Positions 1 to 11,000 of a stretch of 64,000 nucleotides of DNA are shown here, piece by piece. Below the pieces are notes generated by a model. The model was not told the origin of the DNA and did no database searches. It saw only the letters and a program-made list of their open reading frames with translations. A program made the translations under genes and the position numbers. The number at the start of each line of letters is the position of its first letter. The first letter of the stretch is position 1. Source of the DNA: Laguncularia racemosa (Eukaryota > Streptophyta > Magnoliopsida > Myrtales > Combretaceae); assembly GCA_037954665.1 (NCBI GenBank), contig JBBMOL010000138.1:620001-684000 (forward strand), in the 5' to 3' direction.

Positions 1-1047
1 GTTTTAAGGTAATTTGGCTACCTTGAAAAGACATTCATTGGGAAAAAAATCTCTAAAACATTGTAAAGTGAGTGTCTTATCAAGGAGATTAGTAAAGATT
101 TTGCCTTTTCATGAGAATAATCTACTTTTTTGACATCTAGACTTAGATACCAACACATGATGCCGTCTATGTTTTTTCTCGACAATTATTAATAGTTTTT
201 GGGGGGAATAAGGCTTTTTAATCATTTTGCATTTGGGAGATGCAATGGGCCCGCCACAACGCATTGCTTCTTTTCAGCGGGTGGAAGGGAATAAATTTTA
301 CGGTCCTCCTAAATTTATGAATACGAGGAAATTACATGTGGGAAATATTTAAGGCTTCGAACCTTCCTGAATGAATTGAGTATGAGGAATTACGGGCGGG
401 ATACCGTAACGTTTCGACCTTTCCTTTTAGCATATGATTGGAGATTTACTTCTTCTTTTTTAATCGATTATATATTTTATAATGATTGGAAGGAAAATTG
501 AATATATTTCATCTTTATACAACAATAGTGTTGATCTATATTATTTAAATGGTTAGCAGGTTATTATCTGGTTTTTTTTTTTTTCAATTCCTTAAGATAA
601 CATTAAAAAATATAGGAAAAACCTATTAAATTGTGTATAACTTAATAACTTCAAGGATAAAATCGTAACTTCCCAAAATCTCTGTCATTTTCTCTTTTGC
701 TTTTATCTTATCTGTGATTATCATTGCATTGAGTCTACTAGGACCAAGCAACAAAAACTGATTTTATACCGAATTTGTATTCTCTTTAAACCTATTCTAA
801 TTGTCAATTTTCATTTCCAATTGAAAAACAAGTATTATTAGTCAAATTTATATTATTAAAGTATAATAAACCATTCAACACGATATTAAAACCTTTTGAA
901 TTCTTTAAGCAATTACTATTACATAAAATAATTATAAACCCTTTATAAGAAGCATTTGAATACAAATTTTAAACATCTCCTTTTATGTTTCCGTCATCAC
1001 CTTTTATGTTTTTGTTAAGATTTCAATTGTCTTATTAGTCAAATGGG

Positions 1048-1940
1048 AGAGCTTGACAAGTATTATAAAGAATCTATATAGACACAATTCTAAGGTTTAT
1101 TGCATGAAAGGGGAAAAAAATAATTTGTGATGAATTTTCAATAATCGTTAGAGTTTAGGAACCTTGGAAATATTTGTCCTTTTATTATAAAAATTCTACA
1201 ACCTAGTAAACTTTAAGATAAAATCATGTGAATTTTGTGTAGTTCTACTTAATTTATCATGTTTCTTATGTTGATTATTTATATGGGTTTGTTTTACAAG
1301 CTACGTTTTTGTAAATTTTGTTCTCTCCAACGCTATTTGATAAAGAAAGTTATTTGTATTTAGAATAATATTTTTATTATTATGATTTAGAGGTTATACA
1401 ATATTGATTTTGTTATTGATAGAGCTTGACAAATACTCGGATGAATCTACGTATAGATAATTCCAAGATTTGTTGCAAGGAGAGAAAAGAACATGAACTT
1501 TATTGCTAATAAATCATCAAAATTGTTTATTAATATCATAAATTAAATCTCCTTTCCCTTTTTTTATATTGCATTCTTTTTTCTTATTATTTATTAATCT
1601 AAATTTTATTTTATATCTTATTAAATTTTATTTGGCTAATAATGGTTATACTTTATGCTATAAAAAAAATATAGTTAGTTATAACAATAAAACGGAACAA
1701 CAATGCCTTAACTTGCTACTTGGTCCTTACTAAAGAAAAAAAGATGAGAAAACATTTTTGAAAAATCATGTCAATTTTGTGTAGTTCCACTTAGTTTACT
1801 GTATTTCTGATGTTGATTATTTATATGGGTTTGTTTTGTAGGTATCTTTTTTATATAAATTTTTCTCTCCCTAATTCTATTTGGTAAAAAATAATTTACA
1901 TTTACAAGAACAGTTTTGTTATCATTATTTCTATTTTATA
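1048..1940. repeat. Diverged direct duplication in intergenic DNA
   Basis: Two short blocks each occur twice on the same strand. A block containing 'agcttgacaa' is at about 1048-1110 and again at about 1421-1490. A block containing 'tgttgatttatatgg'-like sequence is at about 1225-1400 and again at about 1770-1940. Spacings differ (about 375 and 545 bp), so the second unit seems to have gained AT-rich sequence. No coding potential is seen. The rest of 1-1050 is AT-rich DNA in which I recognise nothing. Confidence 0.55.
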
Positions 1941-1944
1941 GAGT

Positions 1945-2600
1945 TAATACCTACATGGCCATTCACATTCCCTATCAAGGTTTAAGTTAATTTTATTTTG
2001 ACCTTAGGAATCATTTCTCACTAATTGTTCTACTTTGTAATACCTTAGATAATTTATTTTTATTGCAATTATTCAATACATTAAAAAAATCCATAACTTG
2101 ATTTATAATGAACTTAGTGACATTATCTAAATGTTCATACAAGAATTCCTTCTACCATATGTTAAATTCCTATATTGACTTAAGGCCCCATAGCTCATTT
2201 TATTTTAGTCTAGCCATAGAATAGGAAAGTGCTTAAAACGGATTAGGATAAATTGGGAAAGTAAAATGAATGCCTTGAAAAACATGTCATAAGTAAGTAT
2301 TTTTTAGTATAATTAGATCATCTTTAGGAAAAATTTACTTACCTTAAATAAAATATCTCCCCAACACTATAAAAGAAGGTCCCTCCATTAAGGTAAGATC
2401 ATTTGATACTCTCCATACACTTCAATTGCCTTACCCTCATGTTGCTTCTCTGACTTAAGTGTCAGAGTCTAAGTACTAAAGAGACCTCCAACGTCCCAAT
2501 AGCTTATGTTTGCTCATCTTGCATGTTAGATTGCACTAACATGGTTGGTATACTTATCAAAATATCATGGTTCTCACAAGGTTTATTTTCATTGTAAGCT
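1945..2600 (+). mobile_element. Probable LTR-retrotransposon LTR remnant
   Basis: This stretch reads like the promoter/R/U5 part of a plant LTR: a TATAAAAG box at 2368-2375, then about 75 bp further 'ctgacttaagtgtcagagt', a wording common in R/U5 regions of Ty3/gypsy LTRs. No second LTR, primer-binding site or coding region could be tied to it, and neither end is defined. It is best read as an old solo LTR or fragment, assigned by motif resemblance only. Confidence 0.35.
2368..2375 (+). promoter_or_regulatory. TATA box of the LTR remnant
   Basis: TATAAAAG lies in a less AT-rich local context ('caacactataaaagaaggt'), as expected of an LTR core promoter. Whether it is still active is unknown. 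Confidence 0.35.
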
Positions 2601-4016
2601 TAGTTATATAGTTGTGTGTGTTTTCCTAAAAAGGATTGAATTTTAACTTGTGAAAAGGGTAGCACAAACTACTGAACTTGCCCCAAAGATCCTCTATCAT
2701 TTTCTTAACCTAAGATATGCTGTTCCATATATTCCATGTGATGGTTGAAATAGAGAGCCATGGTGACAACAAGTGAGTCCATCTCCACCAAAACTTTAGT
2801 GACACTAAACTACTTATAAATTTCTAAACATTTTATCAAAGATGCAAGTTTAATGGGCACAACAAAAGCATAATAGTAAGCAAAGTCAAAAGACCATATT
2901 GTATAATGATTCATCTCTCAAAAACTACCTCCTATCATAGACAAGCTACCAGCAATATTGAGTTTAGACAATCTTGGTTTAGCAAATTCTAAGAAATAGA
3001 ATGAATTAGCTTCTTTTTTGGTTTTTTAAAAAGTTATAGAAACAAATCCTTATCACTTTTAATCAAACCCATTCAAAGAAGTCAACCCTCCCAGGATTCA
3101 TAATATAATCGGGAATATGTTTTGCTAAAATCTTGCGAGGCCTATATGTATTTTTATGTTTTTTTTTTAATTATTATTCCTTTTCTAATTAAATATGCAT
3201 TAAAATGCTATAAGAAGAATGGGAACATGAACATGATAGGATCAAAACTTACCATATGACCTTGATACCTATCAGGATCGAACTTTGTTAAACGGTATCT
3301 GGATAGGCATCTTATACAACGGAGTTATCTACTTATCTCTAGCTTTGGGTATTTGATTTCCTTTTTTTTTTTTCCCTTAGTTTTGCTCACGATATATATA
3401 TATTTAATCTATTTTGGTTTAGAGGCTAAACATGAGTGAAAATGAAAGTCAACATGTTAATAGCTAACTACATATTTTGCTTATACATATTATAAATTGA
3501 TGGGATTTGTTAAGTTGATTGACGATTGTACATTTTTACTAGTTATGTAAGATATTAAAGCATCAAGGCATCGCTAAAAAAAATTACAATGGTAATTATG
3601 ATTGGAATGCTATTTATTATACATTTTTATGGTGACATTTTTTCTTTATAGAAAATTTTCTGGTTCAGTCATTTAAAAATAACTTTTTATTGTGAACGAT
3701 CTTTATTTTATTGTAATTGGGAGTGATTTACTGTTAAAAAATAAATTATTAATAGCTTTAACGAAGCTATTGATAGTTTTCAAAGGACTATCAACATAAT
3801 TAGCCTTATTTTACTATAATTCAAATGATTTTATTGTAATCGGGAGAAATGACTATACTATGTAGTGACTTTCTCGTTTTCTATTGATAAAAATAATATT
3901 ACTTTTGATTTGTCAACAATGATCATTTTGCAATTTACTCAAAAAAATTAATGATAAATTTTAACTATATCTTTTATATTTATTTTATGTTTACATAGTC
4001 CTAAATATTTAAAATG
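2601..4016. other. Intergenic AT-rich DNA, no gene recognised
   Basis: Both strands carry frequent stops in all frames and no recognisable domain. Homopolymer T runs and weak short repeats are present, nothing more. Confidence 0.5.
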
Positions 4017-4280
4017 GAGTATTTAAGGGAAAAGGAAAAAAATATTCTTTTTTTTAAATATTATTGCAAATGTGCCAATTACTCCCAAAACTATACTACT
4101 TGAAATCAACACTTCAAGTACTGGTTTTACTTTAAGTATTTTTTATTTTTATTACTTGTGAAATCGACATTTCAAGAGTCAATTTCAATGGAAAACAGTG
4201 AAATCGATTTCAAGTTATATATTTTTTGTTGTAGTATTATTTAAAAAAAGGAATATTTTTTCCTTATCTTGAGTATTTAA
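4017..4280. mobile_element. Small MITE-like foldback element
   Basis: The ends are inverted copies of each other: the left end reads 'ggaaaaaaatattc' and the reverse complement of the right end reads 'ggaaaaaatattcc', each inside a longer similar arm of about 45 bp. The interior is non-coding and has short words such as 'gaaatcgacatttcaag' in both orientations. The length of about 265 bp and lack of coding sequence fit a MITE. The target duplication is not clear. Confidence 0.5.
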
Positions 4281-4500
4281 ACTTTTATATCTTTTAAAAT
4301 AATGTATTTAAATCTTATTTTACTATTTTAATTTTGAATAATATAATAAAATAGTAAACTTAGAAAATATATATATAATTAAAGATAAAAAAGGTAATCT
4401 TAAAAACATTTTATTAAAGATGTGAATAAGCATGAATAAAGCAAAGATTTGCATATTACAAAAAAGAAAAAGCAATTTACTTGAAAATTAGCCATAACGG

Positions 4501-4512
4501 CTAAATCTTCTA
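4501..4512 (+). repeat. Left target-site duplication of the 4.5-kb MITE
   Basis: CTAAATCTTCTA is repeated exactly at 4942-4953 on the other side of the element. Confidence 0.7.
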
Positions 4513-4941
4513 ATGTAACATTTTTAAATATTGTAGTTTTTTTTTTTAAATTATGTAAATATTATATCTGAAATATTATTCCTAAAATAAGTTTCAAAGA
4601 AGCGAAAGGAGTTTGTGACTTTAGGATTAAAAAAAAAATAAAACAGAAGGTGTAAACCTAGTTTTTGCCGTCAAGTATTTTGATTGAAGGTATGAACGAG
4701 GTGCGAATTGTACCGAAAGCACATACCTCGTTAGTGTTTTCAACATTTTGCTCCATACCTTTAGTATTTTGTTTAAAGGCGCGAACAAAATCTACGTCTT
4801 GAGTATAAATTATACTGTAGGCACGAACTTGATTTGTATCTTCAGTTTTAATTTTTTTTATGCTAAAGTTACAAATTATGTACATGCTTTTAAAATTTAT
4901 TTTAAAAATAATTATTTCGAGTATAATATTTATATAATTAC
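4513..4941. mobile_element. Non-autonomous Mutator-type MITE upstream of eIF2D
   Basis: This 429-bp element is bounded by a 12-bp direct repeat (CTAAATCTTCTA at 4501-4512 and 4942-4953), consistent with a MULE target-site duplication (usually 8-11 bp, here perhaps with a fortuitous extension). Its ends are inverted repeats containing 'taaatattatat', and they resemble the terminal inverted repeats of the large MULE at 42141-49484 (shared 'aaatattgt' and 'tataatatttatataatt'). The interior has repeats of a 'ggcacgaac' word also seen near the right end of the large MULE. Open frames across it on both strands lack any domain and are chance. The element ends 125 bp before the eIF2D start codon. 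Confidence 0.72.
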
Positions 4942-4953
4942 CTAAATCTTCTA
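4942..4953 (+). repeat. Right target-site duplication of the 4.5-kb MITE
   Basis: Exact copy of 4501-4512. It falls in the promoter or 5' leader of eIF2D. Confidence 0.7.
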
Positions 4954-5066
4954 CAGAACTTTATCCGACCAGACAGAGTGACAATTTGTACAAGGCCCGG
5001 CCCAAGCAAGTCAAAACCATTTTTAATGCCTCGAAGCAGCAATGCCGAAATGAACGAAGAAGAAGA

Positions 5067-8000
5067 ATGTTCAAGAAGGCAGTAGAGGCAAAGTCACAGC
5101 AACGGCTTTCCGGAGCCGATAAAAAGAAACTCCGGCGGACACTCCGTGAAAAGTTTCCTGGAGCTTCTGATGCTGATTTGGACCTTCTCCTCCCTATCAA
5201 AGTAAAACTACTCACTCTTCTTTGTTTTCTTAGCTGATATCTATCATAAATTAAATTAATTAATTTTAGCAAATTCGATACGAAATGAAACCGATAGGGA
5301 TGCTCATTATTTGGTAACTAATACAGGCGGAGATAACATCTTCGAAGCTTCAGAATCGTGTTGTTGTGTACAGTGTGGAAGAAGGATTTCCAATGTTTTT
5401 CGACATGGATGGACGTGGTTCTGAATTATTCCCTACAGGTATTGTACTCTATTGGAATTTGTTCAGTGGAGAAATGGTATATTTTTATTTTTTCATTTAA
5501 GATGCAAACCATTATTTTGTGTGATTTTTTATTTTTATTTATTTTTTATATGAGACTGGGTAATTCAATCTTCTACTCTGGCAACTATAAGAAACGGCTA
5601 GGTCTGATAGCGTTTTCTGCAAAACAAATGTAACCTTAGTATATTGACTAGTATTTGTCTAGTAGGAATGAGTCATGGCCCTGCGTTTCAGTATAGGGCT
5701 TATATCCCAGCCCACAACCTCGCGCATTTGTGTAATTTTGCTGGAAATTCAGTGAAAAGATAGCTTTCGTACTGATGACTGCACATGCAGTCGATTGTTA
5801 GAGACTTTTAAGGCATTTTCTGAGCAGTTACAATAAAGTTTCAGACATCGAAACAAGAGGCCCTCTATCATCTTCTATCTGGTAGAATTGGTAAAAGGCT
5901 CTCTTAAGGGTAATTATGAACTATAGAACAATTATGGGATCCTTTCATATTTTACAGTATTAGAAAATTTTATGAACCTAAGATAAATTACAGATGGTTG
6001 TGATATATTACAAGCTTTGTGAATAATTGTGAACCTCGTAAAATTTCAAGATTAAGGAGAATTATGAAATAATTACTTAATGGTTGGTGAAAATTCTATG
6101 TGATGAAATTGTAAGATAAATTATGAAACTACAATAGATTTATGAGGTTTATGATATTTGCAATTTACGAACTATTATGATATATTAAGAACATGTAGTA
6201 AAAGTACAAGGTTGTGGAAAATTATGAAATTCTGAATATAATTTCATAGTAATGTTACTTAATAGTTTATAGAACTTTTTAATTTTTTTTTATTTAAGGT
6301 AATGGAGGGGTACAGCTGTAGTACAATGGACTACTTTTGGGCACATGAACCATCCTACAAGACTTATACACTGGTTAAGGATAGCTTGCATTATATAGGT
6401 AACCCAAGAAGTCAAGAGTATCTTGGGCTTAACCATTAGGTCAACCTCTTGGGGAGTTCATAAAACATTTGATGTTATGAAGGAGTAAAATAAATGACTA
6501 AGTTCCAATAGATTTTTGAATTTGAGGACTTTTATTGGAAAAGGACTGATAAAACTTTTTTCTGAAGCAATTTACAAAGTATTAAGGAAAATTCAAACGA
6601 ATTATTACTATCAAGTGACGTGAAACGTTATAGTTTCCTAAACTTTATAATTTATCTTAAAATTTTGTAATTTCAAATTTGTTATAAACCATCAAGTGAA
6701 ATTACTTTGTTATTATATTAAAAGATTCATAATTCCCTTCTATCTCATTAGTTTACTATAAGTTCATAATTATTTCACACACTTGTGATATTTTACAATA
6801 GCTTGTAAATGATCCTAAGTTTGTGATTTTTGTGTTATACTCATAAAACATAATATAATTTCGTAATTATTCTTTAGCTCGCAATTTGTTTCAAACTTTG
6901 TAACTTTATTGTAATTATTTGTAAAGTATCTTCAAAATTCATAACAATTGACTGTGATAAAATTCTTCTAGTGAAAAACTGAAGGCTTGGATGGCCATGG
7001 CTTATTGTGTTTATTTTGCAAGCAAAATGAATAAACAATACTAAGCATTAGTTCCATGGATTTTCTATTGGAAAATAAGTCTGATGATTTTTTTTGGGTT
7101 TTGGTTTTGGTTTTTCTTGGTGATGGACGTTTTTGAGGAGGGCTTAAGTGATATTACATACTATTAATTGATACCAATGCCCTTTTGCATGGTAGATACT
7201 TGGAAGCTTTTGTTTTGGTCTTATTTAAAATGTTGAGACACATCTAACACAAATGAGGATGCAAATATTATAGTTGCCCTAGAAGTTCGTATTATAGAAA
7301 GAAGATTGTGTCTCTCTATGGAGGTGTAGGACACACGGGATTCAATTGAGAATAGTTATTAAGGATAATTCTATCTACACAAACAAAGTATAACTTAAAA
7401 ACTTTGACAGTTTAAGGTTTTTATCATATGTTGCTTTGACTTTGCTCTTATAGTCACAGGGCTTGTTAGCTGGTGACCAGTGTGTTTGCCTTATTCACTT
7501 AAAACGTGTGGACTGTGACGGGTTGTTTTGAGTTTTAGGTGACAAGTGTTGTTCTTTCACATAAATGGTACTGCTGATTGCATCATTTCCTTCCTTGACT
7601 TGATACACATAATTAGATGCATATTATCAACCTCAGAGGATATATTTTTTATGCTTCCTGTAGCTTACATTGACATGAAGAAATGAAAATGAATGGTAAA
7701 TGTCATATTGATACCTAAATTTTGCCTATTTTTACGATTAACATCTGAAGCTTAAAATTATCAATTTACTGCGTACAAACTTTACAAGATCATTATATGA
7801 GTTTGAGTAGTTGCATTTAGGTAGTTAATTGTAAAAATGAGCAAGCTTTAGGTAATTAATTGCAAAAATGGATAAATCTCAGGTACCAAATCAATATTTT
7901 TAAACTTTAAATAATTAATTGTAAAAATGGTTATAGTTCAGGTGCTAAATGTGCTGTTTACCAAAAAATATATATATATAAAGCTTGTGGATTCACTAAA

Positions 8001-11000
8001 TAATAGCTATTTTGGGTCATCACTAACTAAATTTATAGTGGCTTGAGACAATTTAATTTGCTTTTCTCAAGTGATGCTTCTTGTTCTGATCTTTTAGAGC
8101 ATTTGAGTGCAAAGTTAGGGGGTTTTGGATTTTCAGTTCTTAACATGTGGGGTATATTACGGGTCTTGATAGTTTTCTTGCAGTATATGCTCTCTGGAAA
8201 GTCCCTGATATCATACCAGCTTTTATCCTCAAAGGGGGTGAAGTATCTCGCTTTATTATTGGAGGGGCGGATTTAATGTTTCCTGGCATACATATACCTC
8301 CTGAAGGACTTCCTAAATTTTTGACCGGAGAAATTTGGGCAGTTAAAGTCCCTGGCAATTTGGCTCCAATTGCAGTAAGTATTTGTCATGCATGCCCATG
8401 ATTATTGGAGGTGCTTCATGGTGCCACATGTAGATTGCCTTTTTTATTTTTATTTTTTATGTGAAGCATTTATTCCTTTTACACTTGGCAGGTGGGATCA
8501 ACTACAATGAGTAGCGTAGAAGCTGTAAAGGCTGGTTTGCGAGGGAAGGCATTGAGGATAGCTCACTCCTATAGAGACTTTCTTTGGTAATAAGAGTTAG
8601 ATGCAATTTGGGTTCTGCTTGGTGTTAGTCAACTTCTGCTTTTTATGTGATCAATTCACTGGATGTTTTATCAGGGAATTAGCTGAAGGTCATTATGTAC
8701 CCAATGCTGGTTTTTATGAGGATGTTGTGCTTGAAGATCCTGCATTATGTCAAGCTTCAACTTCTGTTGAGGGTGTTGAGGATCCTTCTAGTGGTAAAGA
8801 AAGTTCCTTAGAAAATGAGGGGCATGAATCTCATGAAGAGGGTGGTGCCTTCCATGAACATGGATCTGTTGTGGCTGCTGAGACTGATGTCAATGTTGAT
8901 GGTGCTGAACAAATTGTTGTGGGTGTTGATGATTTGAAGATGTCAGACAGGGGTTGCACTGTTGAATTAGATGTTGAAGATCAGCACAATCTTACTGCTC
9001 AGGATATTGATGCTCTTTTGGATAAATGTCTTTTGCAAGCCTTGCATATGTCGGTTAAAGACAAAGACCTTCCAATGCCTGGAAGCACATTATGGTAATT
9101 AAATTTCCAAACCTCTTAATCCATCTGTCACTTTTGTTTGATTTACATGGGTGGCGGGTGAGTTTGCCATTGGTTTTTAGTGCATATTTGGGCTATAGCC
9201 CTCTAATTTAGTGGAATGTTAAGTAGACATATCGAATTTCTTCTTTTCCTGAAGTATTTTTCAATATTCTTTTCTTCTTTTATGTTAGTTTCAGTTTCAA
9301 TTTCATATTCTATGGTTCGTTAAACTTCATTTGAATCTTTTAATGCACTACTTTAGATGTGATCCTTCTGTATGCCTGGATAGGATTGTGTTATATATGG
9401 GGAGGCTAAGCATGGTTTATCCATGGAGAAATCATGCTACCAGTCAAAAAAGGAGGAAAAAGAATGAAGACAGTGAAGGAGGCCAAATGTAAAACAAATA
9501 AACTTCATTCAGTTTTCCGATGGTCCCTTTTAAGATTAATGGCACTATTTGTTTGTCAGAGATATCCATCTATTCAACCTGAAATATCTTTAACCTGAGA
9601 ATTATCAGATGAAGTATAATTGCTATTGTACCTATGAATTTTCCCAATCATTTTCTATAACTTTGCTAATCAGTTGTGCAGCTTAAACTTGAAGTGCTCT
9701 AGTGAAGCAAATTTGTTGAGTAGTTTGTGATGCTATCTTGTGTTTTTGTGTATAAACGGAGTAATGTGTGAAAGTAACACAAGAAGACTTGTGGGCTAAA
9801 CTTATCCATTTTTAACTAGAAGAACTTTGTTATTTGTGGACTCTCTAGCTGGTTAGCTTGGTTAGTTCAATATGCTCTGCATTGTGGTAACCTTCAGTCT
9901 GATCTTCTAAGCGCTTATAGGTGCATTTAGTAGCGGTATATAACCCCATGATTATACATTGATTTACTTACTAATTACTGAGAAAAAAAGAAAAAGTGAT
10001 AACAACACCATGTTAGATAGGAAGAAAGTAATGTTAAGGCATTTGAATAGAGCAAGATATTCAACCAATAATTTTTACATCTATTTAGTTACCCGCTACC
10101 AGGAAGAAAAAGAGGAGTGTTACAATACTGTGCTAGGTAGGAAGCAAGTAAGAATCAAGCATTTGGAAAAATTAAGATATTCAACCAATTATGGTAATCT
10201 TGGAGAATTGCTGGTAATACGTTGGGTAGCAAATGGTGGTAGCCAAAAGTGTAGTGAAATTTCATTTATTCATAGATGAGTTGATTTTTCTTTTCAATGA
10301 TTTGCTGCAAATGATTCTTTGTTGTTTTTGCTTTTGTGAGGTTTTCTGTGATACATCATACAGGGTCATAGAACAAGTAGGCCTGATATTCCCTCTGAAA
10401 TATCCTGTTCATCGTCTTAATCAAATCTGACATTCTATGTAGGTCAAGCCATGTATTACCTTGTAGAACTCCAGGTATCACTCTAGATATCAAGAAATCG
10501 ACGCACAAGAAATTATCTAAGTGGTTGCAGGCAAAATCGACAGAGGGATTGGTATGTTTCTGCTTTGTTCTGTCAAGCCTAGCTTTGTTGGCACCGAAAT
10601 TACAACATCAAATTCGCATTATGCCTCCATGAATCATTTGTAAATGATTAGGAAATAAAAATGTAAGCTATGTGAAGCCTTCCTCAGAGTTTTGCACCTA
10701 CTGATGAATACATGGCATGGATTTTATTTTATTTTATTTATTCTTCTTATTGTTACTCTTGTACAATGTATGGATTTTGTGAAGAGACTGTTTTCATCTA
10801 TCTTTGAGTCCAACAAGTTGCCTGTGTCATATGAGGGGAGGGATTACAATAAATTCCGATTTTTGACCGCAAAGGATTCCATGCTTAGAAAACTCAATTC
10901 TTGTGAAGGAATACATTTCCTTCCAAACTCTTACTTTTCTCCATTATAGGCTCTTTTGCACACATGATGTTGGTAAGTTTGCTTCTTTGACCTAGAATTT

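Noticed and set aside
4658..4885. 75-codon frame on the - strand and 65-codon frame on the + strand upstream of eIF2D
   Set aside because: Both lie inside the MULE-type MITE, overlap each other and have no domain.
4986..5066. N-terminal extension of the eIF2D frame upstream of the ATG
   Set aside because: It has no ATG (the frame begins at TTG) and does not match the conserved family N terminus, which starts at 5067.
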